Notes: generated by a model from the letters alone, not told the origin. A DNA stretch of 64,000 bases from Planctomonas psychrotolerans (GCF_008642235.1 NZ_SJEV01000001.1:2808400-2872399); one strand, 5' to 3'; shown: positions 8,715 through 18,210, counted from the first letter of the stretch. Made by a program: numbers and translations.

Positions 8715-9503
8715 ATGTACGCGGAGGAGCGACAGGAGCGTGTGGCGCACCTGATCGAGAGCGAGGGCCGCGTGTCCGTGCTCGATCTGGCCAGCACGTT
8801 CGACGTGACCGCCGAGACCGTCCGTCGCGACCTGGCCCAGCTCGAGTCCCGTGGAGTCGTGCGGAGGGTGCACGGCGGGGCCGTGGCGCCATCCCGCACG
8901 AGCCGGCTGGAGGAGAGCGTGTCCGCGCGCACCGACCGGAACGCCGCTGCCAAGAGCCGCATCGCCGACGCCGCCCGCACGCTGCTTCCCTCATCGTTCA
9001 GCGGAGCCGTGGCCGTCGACGCCGGAACGACCACGGGGCTCCTGGCCGAGCACATCGCCAGGTGGCGCCCGGATGCGGCCCACCGATCGCTCGTCATCAT
9101 CACCAACGCCGTGTCCATCGCCTCGATCGTCGGAACGAATCCCGATGTCGAGGTGCAGTTGCTCGGCGGACGCCTGAGGGGTATCACGGGTGCTGCCGTG
9201 GGGGCGGCCACCGTCGCGCAGTTGCGCGGTGTGCGCCCGGACATCGCCTTCCTCGGCGCGAACGGCGTGCACGCCGACTTCGGACTGAGCACCCCGGATC
9301 AGGAGGAGGCCGCCGTCAAGTCCGCCTACGTGACCGCCGCCCGCCGCACCGTCGCTCTCGTCGACGACTCCAAGCTCGGCGAAGAGGCCCTCATGCGGTT
9401 CGCCGCCCTCGATGAACTCGACACCCTCATCACCAGTGCGCAGCCGGAGGACCGGCTCGCGTCAGCGCTCACCGACGCCGAAGTGGAGGTGATGGTCGCA
9501 TGA
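8715..9503 (+). CDS. DeoR-family regulator of the fructose operon
   Basis: The 262-residue protein has an N-terminal helix-turn-helix (RVSVLDLASTFDVTAETVRRDL, near 18-38) with the DeoR signature RGVVRRVHGGAV. The effector domain has the ISOCOT-like fold motifs VDAGTTTGLL, ITNAVSIASI and LGANGVHADFGLSTPD, and usually senses sugar phosphate. Start ATG 8715 has GGACAGGAGA upstream. It overlaps the fruK-like gene by 4 nt (ATGA), so it is the first gene of the operon it probably represses, with fructose 1-phosphate as the likely inducer. Confidence 0.9.
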   Translation: MYAEERQERVAHLIESEGRVSVLDLASTFDVTAETVRRDLAQLESRGVVRRVHGGAVAPSRTSRLEESVSARTDRNAAAKSRIADAARTLLPSSFSGAVAVDAGTTTGLLAEHIARWRPDAAHRSLVIITNAVSIASIVGTNPDVEVQLLGGRLRGITGAAVGAATVAQLRGVRPDIAFLGANGVHADFGLSTPDQEEAAVKSAYVTAARRTVALVDDSKLGEEALMRFAALDELDTLITSAQPEDRLASALTDAEVEVMVA

Positions 9504-10465
9504 TCGTCACGTTGACCGCCAATCCCAGCCTCGACCGCACCATCGAGCTGTCCGAGCCGCTGCGCCGCGGCGAGGTGCAGCGCGCGTTCGCGACCGAGGA
9601 GCAGCCCGGCGGCAAGGGCGTCAACGTGTCTCGCGCGCTGCTCGCATCGGGCCTCGACACGCTCGCCGTGCTGCCCGGGGCCCGCACCGATCCGATGCTG
9701 CAGGCCCTCGCCGCCGCTGGCATCCCGTCGGCGAACCTGCCGGTGACCGGACGCATCCGGTCGAACGTCACCCTCACCGAGCCCGACGGCACGACCACGA
9801 AGGTCAACGAGCCCGGGCCCACGCTGACCGATTCCGATGCAGAGGCCCTGACCCGGCTCGTCGTCGCATCGTCCGCCGGTGCGACGTGGCTCGTGCTCGC
9901 CGGGTCGCTTCCGCCCGGCCTCTCCGACGACTTCTACGCCAGGGTGATCCGTGCCGTGCGGGCGGAGCTCGGGTCGTCAGCTCCCCGCGTCGCGGTGGAC
10001 TCGTCCGGTGCGCCGCTGTCCGCGCTGTTCGCCGCCGGCGCCCAGGTCGACCTCATCAAACCGAACGCCGAAGAACTGGCCGAGCTCACCGGCGCCGCTG
10101 TCGGCGACGCCCTCGAGGACGACGTCGACGCCGCATTCGACGCCGCGCGATCGCTGGTCGGCCCCGGGTGCGCAGCCGTTCTGGCGACCCTCGGTTCCCG
10201 CGGCGCGGTGCTCGCCACCGCGGATGGCGGGTGGCTCGCCGAGATGCCCCCGGTGGTGCCGCGCAGCACCGTCGGAGCAGGGGACTCGTCGCTCGCCGGC
10301 TATCTGCTGGCCGACGCCGCGCGCCAGCCGCCGGAGCGTCGCCTCGCCCAGGCCGTCGCGCACGGATCGGCCGCCGCCTCCCTGCCCGGAAGCACCATGC
10401 CGGCCGCGCACCAGACGCGGCCCGACACGGCCATCCTCCGCAGTCTCTCGTCCCGCACGCCGTAA
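9500..10465 (+). CDS. fruK: 1-phosphofructokinase
   Basis: This 321-residue PfkB-family kinase converts fructose 1-phosphate to fructose 1,6-bisphosphate. It shows the TANPSLDRTIEL start, the substrate motif EEQPGGKGVNVSRAL and the C-terminal PfkB signature VGAGDSSLAGYLLA with the catalytic Asp. Its ATG overlaps the regulator stop. Position between a DeoR regulator and a fructose-type PTS permease supports the 1-phosphofructokinase call over tagatose-6-phosphate kinase. Confidence 0.93.
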   Translation: MIVTLTANPSLDRTIELSEPLRRGEVQRAFATEEQPGGKGVNVSRALLASGLDTLAVLPGARTDPMLQALAAAGIPSANLPVTGRIRSNVTLTEPDGTTTKVNEPGPTLTDSDAEALTRLVVASSAGATWLVLAGSLPPGLSDDFYARVIRAVRAELGSSAPRVAVDSSGAPLSALFAAGAQVDLIKPNAEELAELTGAAVGDALEDDVDAAFDAARSLVGPGCAAVLATLGSRGAVLATADGGWLAEMPPVVPRSTVGAGDSSLAGYLLADAARQPPERRLAQAVAHGSAAASLPGSTMPAAHQTRPDTAILRSLSSRTP

Positions 10466-10506
10466 CCGCACTGAACCTCACCCATCCGCCCGATCAGGAG
10501 AACACA

Positions 10507-12573
10507 ATGACGTCCCTCATCACCCCCTCACTCGTCGTGCTCGACGAGAACCTCGGCACCGACCGTGCCGGGGTCATCCGCGCACTGGCGCGCCTCGTGG
10601 TCGACAGCGGCCGCGCAACCGACACCGAAGCGCTCTTCGCGGACGCATGGGCGAGGGAATCGAAGACCGACACCGGCATCCCGGGTGGCCTCGCGATCCC
10701 GCACTGCCGATCCGCGGCCGTGCTCGAACCGACGCTCGCCATGGCGCGACCGAACCCGGGCATTGATTTCGGCTCCGCCGACGCGCCCGCGGACCTGATC
10801 TTCTTCATCGCGGCACCCGATGGAGCAGATCAGGCGCACCTCGCGCTGCTGTCCAAGCTCGCCCGCTCCCTCATCAAGCCGGACTTCGTGGCCGCCCTCC
10901 GCGAGGCACCGTCGCGCGAGGCCATCGTCTCACTCGTCGACGGCGCTCTCACCGACGCCCCGGCACCCGCACCGGCCACCGCGCCCGCCGCCGCGCCGGC
11001 AGCGTCATCGTCCGCGCACCCGGTGAGCGGCGCGCCTGCCACCGCCGGAGCGGCCGGCGCGACGGCGGTAGCGGCCGAGCGCCCCGTGCTCGTGGGCGTC
11101 ACGGCGTGCCCCACCGGCATCGCGCACACCTACATGGCGGCGGACGCGCTCGTCGCTGCCGCCGACCGGGCCGGTGTCGACCTGCACATCGAGACGCAGG
11201 GGTCGTCGAGCACCACGGCGCTCGATCCCGACCTCATCGCCCGAGCATCGGCCGTGATCTTCGCCGTTGACGTCGACGTTCGCGACAAGGGCCGCTTCGC
11301 CGGAAAGCCCGTGATCCAGTCGCCCGTGAAGCGCGGCATCGACGCTCCCGACACCATGATCGCGGAGGCCCTCGCGGCCGGGGACGACCCGAACGCCGCC
11401 CGCGTCGCCGGAGGTGGCGCCGACGCCGGTGCCCGCACGGTCGGCGCACCGAACGAGCACGCCGGCCAGAAGCTCAAGCGGTGGCTCCTCACCGGCGTCA
11501 GCTACATGATCCCCTTCGTCGCCGGCGGCGGCCTCCTCATCGCGCTCGGCTTCCTGCTGGGTGGCTTCGACATCACCGACGACGCCGGGGACATCATCCT
11601 CGGCAACAGCCTGTTCAACCTCCCGGAGGGCGGGCTGGCCACGTACCTGGGCGCGGTCGCGTACATCATCGGTGCAGCATCGATGGGCTTCCTCGTTCCC
11701 GCCCTCGCCGGGTACATCGCCTACGCGATCGCGGACCGCCCCGGCATCGCCCCGGGCTTCACGGCAGGCGCCGTGGCTCTGATCATGAACGCGGGCTTCC
11801 TCGGCGGCCTCGTCGGCGGTCTGCTCGCCGGCGGGATCGCCTACGCGATCGGTCGCATCGACGTGCCGCGCTGGCTCCGCGGGCTCATGCCGGTGGTCAT
11901 CATCCCGCTGTTCGCCTCCATCGTCGCCTCGGGACTCATGATCGTGATCCTCGGCGGCCCCATCGCCGCGCTGATGTCAGGGCTGAACGACTGGCTGTCC
12001 TCGCTCTCGGGCGCCTCGGCGGTGCTGCTCGGCGTCATCCTCGGCGTCATGATGGCGGTCGACCTCGGCGGACCGGTCAACAAGGTCGCCTACGCCTTCG
12101 CGGTCGCCGGTCTCGGCGCCGGTGCGGCAGACAACCAGGCGCCGTGGATGATCATGGCGGCGGTCATGGCCGCGGGGATGGTGCCGCCGCTCGCCATGGC
12201 GCTCGCCACCGTGCTCGACCGACGCCTGTTCAGCCCGGTCGAGCGCGAGAACGGCAAGGCGGCGTGGTTCCTCGGAGCAGCATTCATCTCCGAGGGGGCG
12301 ATCCCGTTCGCCGCGGCCGACCCGCTGCGCGTCATCCCGGCGGGCATCGTGGGAAGCGCCCTCACCGGCGCCATCGTGATGGGCGCCGGGGTCACGTCTC
12401 AGGCGCCGCACGGTGGAATCGTCGTCTTCTTCGCCATCGGCAACTTCCCGATGTTCCTGCTGGCCATCGCGGCGGGTACCGTTGTCTCGGCGCTCGTCGT
12501 GATCGCCCTCAAGCGCTGGGTGGCCAAGAAGCCGGGATCCGTCGACTCGCAGGCGGCGGTTTCCGTAGCCTGA
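10507..12573 (+). CDS. fruA: PTS fructose transporter subunit IIABC
   Basis: This 688-residue membrane permease imports fructose and phosphorylates it at C1. EIIA covers about 1-150 with phospho-His66 in AIPHCRS. An Ala/Pro linker follows. EIIB covers about 195-295 with phospho-Cys201 in VGVTACPTGIAHTYMA. EIIC covers about 320-675 with multiple membrane segments and the conserved GGPVNKVAYAF and SEGAIPFAAADPLRVIPA loops. The order A-B-C matches actinobacterial FruA. AGGAGA precedes the ATG, 41 bp after fruK. Confidence 0.95.
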   Translation: MTSLITPSLVVLDENLGTDRAGVIRALARLVVDSGRATDTEALFADAWARESKTDTGIPGGLAIPHCRSAAVLEPTLAMARPNPGIDFGSADAPADLIFFIAAPDGADQAHLALLSKLARSLIKPDFVAALREAPSREAIVSLVDGALTDAPAPAPATAPAAAPAASSSAHPVSGAPATAGAAGATAVAAERPVLVGVTACPTGIAHTYMAADALVAAADRAGVDLHIETQGSSSTTALDPDLIARASAVIFAVDVDVRDKGRFAGKPVIQSPVKRGIDAPDTMIAEALAAGDDPNAARVAGGGADAGARTVGAPNEHAGQKLKRWLLTGVSYMIPFVAGGGLLIALGFLLGGFDITDDAGDIILGNSLFNLPEGGLATYLGAVAYIIGAASMGFLVPALAGYIAYAIADRPGIAPGFTAGAVALIMNAGFLGGLVGGLLAGGIAYAIGRIDVPRWLRGLMPVVIIPLFASIVASGLMIVILGGPIAALMSGLNDWLSSLSGASAVLLGVILGVMMAVDLGGPVNKVAYAFAVAGLGAGAADNQAPWMIMAAVMAAGMVPPLAMALATVLDRRLFSPVERENGKAAWFLGAAFISEGAIPFAAADPLRVIPAGIVGSALTGAIVMGAGVTSQAPHGGIVVFFAIGNFPMFLLAIAAGTVVSALVVIALKRWVAKKPGSVDSQAAVSVA

Positions 12574-12625
12574 AAGCCCACCCCGTCCGAACCACCCCGT
12601 CCCTAACGACACCAAGGAGAACCCC

Positions 12626-12898
12626 ATGGCCGAGCGCCACGCCACCATCGCCAGCCGCGTCGGGCTGCACGCCCGCCCCGCATCCCTCTTCATCGAGGCC
12701 GTTGCGAAGCAGCCGGTGCCGGTGACCATCAGCAAGAACGGAAGCACTCCGCTGAACGCGGCGAGCATCCTCTCGATCATGAGCCTCGGTGCCGCTCACG
12801 GCGAGGTCGTCACCCTCGCAGCCGAGGGCGAAGGCGCCGAGAAGGCGCTCGACGAGCTCGCGGCCCTGCTCGAGACGGACCTCGACGCCGTCGAGTAG
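12626..12898 (+). CDS. ptsH: PTS phosphocarrier protein HPr
   Basis: This is a 90-residue phosphocarrier between EI and EIIA. The active-site His15 lies in RVGLHARPASLF. Ser47 in NAASILSIMSLG corresponds to the regulatory Ser46 region, though HPr kinase is usually absent in this phylum. AAGGAG lies upstream. It is the last gene of the fructose operon, 52 bp after fruA; no EI gene is in this window. Confidence 0.96.
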   Translation: MAERHATIASRVGLHARPASLFIEAVAKQPVPVTISKNGSTPLNAASILSIMSLGAAHGEVVTLAAEGEGAEKALDELAALLETDLDAVE

Positions 12899-12902
12899 CT
12901 CC

Positions 12903-12958
12903 TCCGCTAGTTCCCTAGCGGAACCTCCAGGCCCGCCGGCTCACCAGTCGGCGGGCCT
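12903..12958. terminator. Paired hairpins between ptsH and the convergent SDR
   Basis: TCCGCTAG/CTAGCGGA (12903-12922, 8 bp, loop TTCC) is followed by AGGCCCGCCG/CGGCGGGCCT (12929-12958, 10 bp). The second overlaps the stop of the convergent gene. They probably end transcription from both sides, although neither has a U-tract. Confidence 0.65.
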
Positions 12959-14407
12959 GTAGTTCTTCAGGAACACGCCCGACACGTCTTCGCCCTGCTC
13001 GCCCCGCACGATCGGGTCGTACACGCGCGCCGCACCATCGACGAGGTCGAGGGGCGCGTGGAAGCCTTCCTCGGCGAGGCGGATCTTCGTGGGGTGCGGG
13101 CGCTCGTCGGTGATCCAGCCCGTGTCCACGCTCGTCATCAGGATGCCGTCGGTCTCCCGCATCTCGCGGGCGCTGGTGCGGGTGAGCATGTTGAGTGCGG
13201 CCTTCGCCATGTTGGTGTGCGGGTGTCCCGGGCCCTTGTAGCCGCGGGAGAAGACTCCCTCCATCGCCGAGACGTTCACGACGTACGTGCGCCGGGCGGG
13301 GGAGGCGGCGAGGGCGGGACGGAGTCGGCTGACCAGCAGGAACGGCGCGGTCACGTTGGCGAGTTGCACCTCGAGCATCTCCAACGGGTCCACCTCCTGC
13401 ACGTGCTGCGACCAGCTGTTCGACGCGTGCAGGTCGGGCACGAGACCTCCGGCGTCGATCGCCGTGCCGTCCGCGTGGCGGGCGAGCGAGGAGGAGCCGG
13501 GCGCGAGAGCGAGATCGGTGAGCTGCGCCGCGGAAAGCCCGACGGCGTCGGCGAGGATCGGATGCGCGGCGACCGACGCGGCGAGGGCCTCCGGATGCGC
13601 GTCGTTGGTGTGTCCGAACGTGAGCATCTCCGGTAGCAGACCGTCGGGCAGCGGTGCCGATTCCGCCTCGGCCAGCCGCGAGTACGAGCCGGGGGAGCGT
13701 CGCACGGTCTGCGCCGCGTTGTTGATGAGGATGTCGAGGGGACCCTGTTCCGCGACCGAGTCGGCGAGGGCGATCACCTGCGCCGGGTCTCGGAGGTCGA
13801 GGCCGACGATGCGGAGGCGGTGCAGCCAGTCCCCGGAGTCGGGCAGCCCGGCGAAGCGACGCACGGCGTCCCGCGGGAAGCGCGTGGTGATGGTGGTGTG
13901 CGCCCCGTCGCGGAGCAGCCGCAGGGCGATGTGCATGCCGATCTTCGCGCGCCCTCCAGTGAGGAGGGCACGCTTGCCGGAGAGATCCGCGCTGGCGGTG
14001 CGCTTGGCGGAGTTGAGGCGGGCGCAGTCGGGGCAGAGCTGGTGGTAGAAGGCGTCGACCGACGTGTAGTGCGTCTTGCAGATGTAGCAGGGCCGGGAGC
14101 GGAGCAGGGTTCCGGCGGTCGGCGAGGTGGTACCGATCGAGAGCTCGATGCCGCGGGTCTCGTCGTCAATGCGGTCTGCGGCGCCGGTGGCCGTGGCGGC
14201 GATCACGGCTTTGTCCGCAAGAGCGATGACGCTGCGCTTCTCCAACCGGCGGTGCTTCTTGACCGATTTGAACATGCGTGCGGTGGCCCGACGCACCGCG
14301 ATGAAGTCGGGGTGCTCCTCGTCGATCCCCGCCAGCGACTCCAGCACGCGCAGCGTGGTTCCGAGGTCGACGGGGTCGATGGGGGAGGGAGAGGCGTCGA
14401 AGGTCAC
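12941..14407 (-). CDS. SDR-family protein with Cys-rich insert and altered active site
   Basis: The GTG at 14407 gives 488 residues, preceded at 5 nt by the -10 box TACGAT (leaderless). About 100 helical residues come first, then a possible zinc-binding module CYICKTHYTSVDAFYHQLCPDC (two CxxC pairs). A Rossmann domain follows with TGGRAKIGMHIALRLL, ILINNAAQTVRRSPG and NVSAMEGVFS. At the usual YxxxK motif the sequence is HTNMAKAALNML, so Lys is kept but Tyr is replaced by Thr. I recall similar proteins in plants, fungi and bacteria with this HTNMAK motif. The reaction is unknown. An upstream in-frame start (14515) is less likely. Confidence 0.85.
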   Translation of the reverse strand: MTFDASPSPIDPVDLGTTLRVLESLAGIDEEHPDFIAVRRATARMFKSVKKHRRLEKRSVIALADKAVIAATATGAADRIDDETRGIELSIGTTSPTAGTLLRSRPCYICKTHYTSVDAFYHQLCPDCARLNSAKRTASADLSGKRALLTGGRAKIGMHIALRLLRDGAHTTITTRFPRDAVRRFAGLPDSGDWLHRLRIVGLDLRDPAQVIALADSVAEQGPLDILINNAAQTVRRSPGSYSRLAEAESAPLPDGLLPEMLTFGHTNDAHPEALAASVAAHPILADAVGLSAAQLTDLALAPGSSSLARHADGTAIDAGGLVPDLHASNSWSQHVQEVDPLEMLEVQLANVTAPFLLVSRLRPALAASPARRTYVVNVSAMEGVFSRGYKGPGHPHTNMAKAALNMLTRTSAREMRETDGILMTSVDTGWITDERPHPTKIRLAEEGFHAPLDLVDGAARVYDPIVRGEQGEDVSGVFLKNYRPADW

Positions 14408-14536
14408 AGAAGATCGTACCCGAGGCTGCGGTGTGCCCCGACGAACGAGCCCGCCCGGGTGAGCGCCCGGCCCGAGCGCGCTACCGGTGCTGAGCGATTG
14501 CTCCGGCTCCGGCACCCCGGATGCCGGAGAAAGTGC

Positions 14537-15145
14537 TCAGTCGACGGAGGTCAGTTCGGACCGTGTCGGCACCCAGCGACTGTGCGCCGTGAAGAAGCCC
14601 AGCAGAGTGCCCGCGACGAACGATCCGAGACCCCCCGCCGCGAGGTCGCCGATCGTGTCGTCGTAGTTCACGAAGATCGACGCGTCGACGAAGTTGTGCC
14701 CCATCCACTCCGCGAACTCCCACAGCACGCCGATCGACAGACCGAACGAGGTGGTGAGCACCGTGCCGCTGAGGTCGGAGCCGCTCGACACGGGTGACCC
14801 GGATCGCGCCGTGAGACGGACGAACAGGAGGAACGCCACCACCGCGGCCAACCCGTTGGTGAGGAAGTGGATGACGATGTCCCATCCGGGCACGGTCGTG
14901 TACAGGTCGAGAACGCTGCTCCAGGCCGCCACCAGCACCACGACACCGAACGGGGCATCGAGCGCGGCCCGAGCGCCGAGGAAGCGGGGAAGCACGAGCC
15001 CGAGCATCGCCAGGGCGAATACGGCGGTCTCGACCAGGCCGAGGAACACGGCCGCGACCCCGAAGCTCACCAGCCCCGCCATGCGTACGGCATCGGCGAG
15101 AACCTCCGGAGCACCGCGAGGTGCTCGCAGGAACGTTTCCATCAC
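14537..15145 (-). CDS. Multi-pass membrane protein, unknown function
   Basis: About six hydrophobic segments fill the 202 residues (for example VVVLVAAWSSVLDLYTTVP and FLTNGLAAVVAFLLFVRL). Conserved-looking polar features are HFLTNG, LWEFAEW, and YDDTIGDLAAGG near the C terminus, which resemble DUF2238/YjdF-type membrane proteins. The GTG at 15145 lies 6 nt after the -10 box TAGTCT (15152-15157), favouring it over the adjacent ATG at 15142. It runs in the same direction as the SDR gene but has its own promoter. Confidence 0.75.
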   Translation of the reverse strand: MMETFLRAPRGAPEVLADAVRMAGLVSFGVAAVFLGLVETAVFALAMLGLVLPRFLGARAALDAPFGVVVLVAAWSSVLDLYTTVPGWDIVIHFLTNGLAAVVAFLLFVRLTARSGSPVSSGSDLSGTVLTTSFGLSIGVLWEFAEWMGHNFVDASIFVNYDDTIGDLAAGGLGSFVAGTLLGFFTAHSRWVPTRSELTSVD

Positions 15146-15154
15146 CCCTGCAGA

Positions 15155-16036
15155 CTAACCGCCGGTCGCTGGGGAATCGGCTAACGCGCCGACGCGCAGC
15201 ACCGCCTGCACGGGCTCGTGGTCGGATGCCGCGGCACCGTCGAACCGCGCCGCGTTGATGCCGCAGCGAGCGACCCGGATGCCGCCACTGACGAGGATCC
15301 AGTCGATCTGCCTTCCTCCGACCCGCGGAGCACGGTACCGCGAGTAGGTACCCCAGGATTCGGTGAGTCGGCGGTCGGCATCGGTCCAGGCGTCGCGGAA
15401 CGGCCCGGCATCGACGAGCTCGCGGTAGGGCGCGGTGGCTACGGCGGTATTCGCGTCGCCGAGCAGCACCGTGGGCGCCGTCGCGGTACGGGCGATCCCG
15501 GCGAGCATCCGCGCGGAACGCAGCCGGGAGCGGGCGGAGAGGTGGTCGAGGTGGGTGTTGAGCACGCTCAGGCGCGCGCCCGTTGCCAGATCGACGAATT
15601 GCGCGCGCACAGCAATGCGGGGAAACAGGTTGCCCCAGGATCGCGATCCCGGCACGTCGGGGGAGTCCGACAGGGCGTATTGAGCCCAGTCGGTCAGCCG
15701 GAGGCGCTGGGAATCGAAGAGGATGGCGCACTGCTCCCCGCCGCCGTCGGGATTCCTGCCGCGACCGACCGCCGCGAACGACGGACCGAGGCCCTCGGTG
15801 AGGAACCGCACCTGCCCCGGAACGGCCTCCTGCACTCCCAGCACCGACGGCTGCTCCGACAGGAGCAACCGCCGGAGGGCCGGTGCGCGAGTGCTCCAGG
15901 CGTCCGGACCGCCCCGGCGGAGGGAGGGCACCGGGCGCCGCACGTTGAGGGTCATGACGTGCAGGTCTGGGGCCGGCACCGCACCGATCAGTGCGGCGTC
16001 GGAAGGCGCCGGTTCGATGCCTCCCGATGCCGTCAT
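15155..16036 (-). CDS. Endonuclease/exonuclease/phosphatase-fold hydrolase
   Basis: The 293-residue protein has the EEP metal-dependent hydrolase motifs LHVMTLNVR, VLGVQEA (metal Glu), LNTHLDH (catalytic His), LLGDANTA (Asp/Asn), QIDWILVS and the final ASDHEPV (catalytic Asp-His). There is no signal peptide, so it is cytoplasmic as annotated. The substrate cannot be told; phosphodiester or phosphomonoester bonds are possible. The -10 box TACGCT at 16043-16048 is 6 nt before the ATG (leaderless). Confidence 0.85.
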   Translation of the reverse strand: MTASGGIEPAPSDAALIGAVPAPDLHVMTLNVRRPVPSLRRGGPDAWSTRAPALRRLLLSEQPSVLGVQEAVPGQVRFLTEGLGPSFAAVGRGRNPDGGGEQCAILFDSQRLRLTDWAQYALSDSPDVPGSRSWGNLFPRIAVRAQFVDLATGARLSVLNTHLDHLSARSRLRSARMLAGIARTATAPTVLLGDANTAVATAPYRELVDAGPFRDAWTDADRRLTESWGTYSRYRAPRVGGRQIDWILVSGGIRVARCGINAARFDGAAASDHEPVQAVLRVGALADSPATGG

Positions 16037-16080
16037 GCCGCCAGCGTAGACGCCGGCGGCATGACGGGCAGGGTGGGACC

Positions 16081-18183
16081 TCAGTGCTGCGAACCGGCGG
16101 CGGTGCGGCGGCGTGCGCCGAACCAGAGGAGTCCGCCGACGCCCATCAGGGCTGCGGCGATGCCGATCGGCAGCGCCGCATCGGACCCCGTGCTGGCGAG
16201 CGAACCGGGGCGGCGGTCACCGGTGTCCCGGTTCCCCGCCGTGCCCGTGCCGTTCCCCGTTCCGGTTCCGCTGCCGCCGCTTCCTGCGCCCGGCGCGGGC
16301 GTCGGGTCGGGGCTGGGCGCCGGTGCCGGGGTGGTCGGCGAGGGCTCGGGTGTCGGTGTCGGTGTCGGGGTGGTCGGCGTCGGCTCGGGCGAGGTGGTGA
16401 CGAGGCTCCAGTTCTGCTCGAAGAAGTCCGCCGGGTCGATGACCCCGCGCTCGCTCGCCCACTCGATCAGCAACTGGCGGATCTCGAGGAGCTCGTTATA
16501 GACGACCGGTGCCTCCGCCACGTGCGGGAAGGCGCCGCCGCCACTCTGACGGTAGTTGTTCACCGCGAGGATGAACTCGTCGTCATCCGCCAGCGGCGAG
16601 CCGTCGGGCAGGGTGAGCCCGACGATGCGCGAACCGACCGGCTGCGAGATGTCGATGGTGTAGTTCAGGCCGGGAAGGGCGTCGAAGTTGTAGTCCGGCA
16701 CGCCCGTCGGGCGGTCGGGGTACACGGCGTTCGTCCCCGTCTCCGGGTCGAACTCCGCGCCCTCCTCCACCTGCACGAAATAGCGGGCGGAATACTCGAG
16801 GTAGTCGCGCACCTCGGCGCCGGTCATCCGCACCCCTCGGAGCGTGTTCTCGAAGATGTACAGGCCGGCGATGTCGCGGATGGTCACCTCGCCCTCCGGG
16901 AAGAGCGCGGTGCGCGAGAACGGCGAGGCCTGCGAGATCACCGGGATGTCGGCCCACTCGGTCCCCTCGAGGGCCGCATCCACCGTGTCGGCCTGCACCC
17001 GGTTGATGAAGTCGATGATCGCGGTGTCCTCGTAGCGCGACGACGCGGCCGGCAGTGCCGTGACGCTGGTCGCGACCGGCGTGTTGACGTAGTCGATCGT
17101 CGCCTGGTGCTGGTCGGCGAGTGCGGCGACCACCGACTCGTCCTCGGTGGCGATGTCGCTGCCGTAGTGCGCCGTGGCGACCGGAGCGCCGGCGTCGGAC
17201 CAGTCCACGTCAAAGCCGCCGTCGGCGTCGGGCAGCAGGGTGAGGGTGACCTCGGTCACGCTCTGCGCCCAGTAGAAGGGCTGCGTCAGCAGCACCTTCT
17301 CGCCGGCCACGTTGGTGTAGACCTTGCCCGGAATGTCCTGGTGACTGTGGCCGGCGACGAGCACGTCGATGCCCGGCACCTGGTAGGCGATGTTGTTGAC
17401 CACGTCCTCGTTGAGGTCGGCGGGGTCGTATTCGGTGTCCGGGACCGTCCCCTCGCCGGTGTGCGCGATCACGACGACCACGTCGGCCTGGTCCGCGACG
17501 ACCGGGACCCACTCCTTCGCCGCGGTCACCATGTCCTGGAACTCGAGCACGCCCTCGACGTACTGCTTGTCCCACACCCGCACGCCGGGCGTGACGAGGC
17601 CGAGGACACCGATCGTCACGGTCTCGCCGTCGATGGTCCGCTCGATCAGGGTGTAGGGGTCGTGATACGGCTTGCCCGTCGCGACATCGATCACGTTGGC
17701 GCCGAGCAACGGCGCGTCGAGGCCCTCGTCGTAGGCGCTCAACAGGTCGAGCCCGTAGTTGTACTCGTGATTGCCCACCACCTGGGCGTCGTAGCCGATG
17801 GTGTTGAAGGCCTGCGCCATGGGGTGAACGGTGCTGCCGTCGAGCACGGCCGCGGCACCGTCGCCGAGGCCGTAGTAGTACGTGAGGGGTGTGCCCTGGA
17901 TGGCGTCGCCGTTGTCGACCACGACGACGGCTTCCTCGCCCTCCCGTACTCGCACGTCATCCACCACGGTGGCGACCCGGGCGAGACCGAGTGCCTCGTC
18001 GGCCGGGTACTCCGCGTTGGCGAAGTAATCCCAGTTGACTACGTGCCCATGGGTGTCCGTGGTCGACATCAACGTCAGTTCGACGCCGTCCGTCGGCAGC
18101 TCCGCCGCTGCTGCGGCGGGCGCCGCGAGCGTGAGGGCGACACCCGCGAGGGTGACTCCGCTCAGGGTTCGAGAAAAGCGCAT
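16081..18183 (-). CDS. Cell-wall 5'-nucleotidase / cyclic phosphodiesterase
   Basis: This is an UshA/CpdB-like bifunctional metallophosphatase of 700 residues. A signal peptide (RTLSGVTLAGVALTLAAPAA) is followed by the calcineurin-like domain with TDTHGH, DNGDAIQGTP, GNHEYNYG and VAGHSH. The 5'-nucleotidase C-terminal domain (about 360-580) carries NDT-type substrate residues and NNYRQSGGGAFP. A Pro/Thr-rich linker ends in LASTG, a hydrophobic segment and ARRR, a sortase sorting signal. The ATG at 18183 has AGGAG just upstream; ATG 18198 is also possible but lacks one. It probably releases phosphate from extracellular nucleotides. Confidence 0.9.
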   Translation of the reverse strand: MRFSRTLSGVTLAGVALTLAAPAAAAAELPTDGVELTLMSTTDTHGHVVNWDYFANAEYPADEALGLARVATVVDDVRVREGEEAVVVVDNGDAIQGTPLTYYYGLGDGAAAVLDGSTVHPMAQAFNTIGYDAQVVGNHEYNYGLDLLSAYDEGLDAPLLGANVIDVATGKPYHDPYTLIERTIDGETVTIGVLGLVTPGVRVWDKQYVEGVLEFQDMVTAAKEWVPVVADQADVVVVIAHTGEGTVPDTEYDPADLNEDVVNNIAYQVPGIDVLVAGHSHQDIPGKVYTNVAGEKVLLTQPFYWAQSVTEVTLTLLPDADGGFDVDWSDAGAPVATAHYGSDIATEDESVVAALADQHQATIDYVNTPVATSVTALPAASSRYEDTAIIDFINRVQADTVDAALEGTEWADIPVISQASPFSRTALFPEGEVTIRDIAGLYIFENTLRGVRMTGAEVRDYLEYSARYFVQVEEGAEFDPETGTNAVYPDRPTGVPDYNFDALPGLNYTIDISQPVGSRIVGLTLPDGSPLADDDEFILAVNNYRQSGGGAFPHVAEAPVVYNELLEIRQLLIEWASERGVIDPADFFEQNWSLVTTSPEPTPTTPTPTPTPEPSPTTPAPAPSPDPTPAPGAGSGGSGTGTGNGTGTAGNRDTGDRRPGSLASTGSDAALPIGIAAALMGVGGLLWFGARRRTAAGSQH

Positions 18184-18210
18184 CAGGCTCCTGTTCATCG
18201 GAAGTATGTG

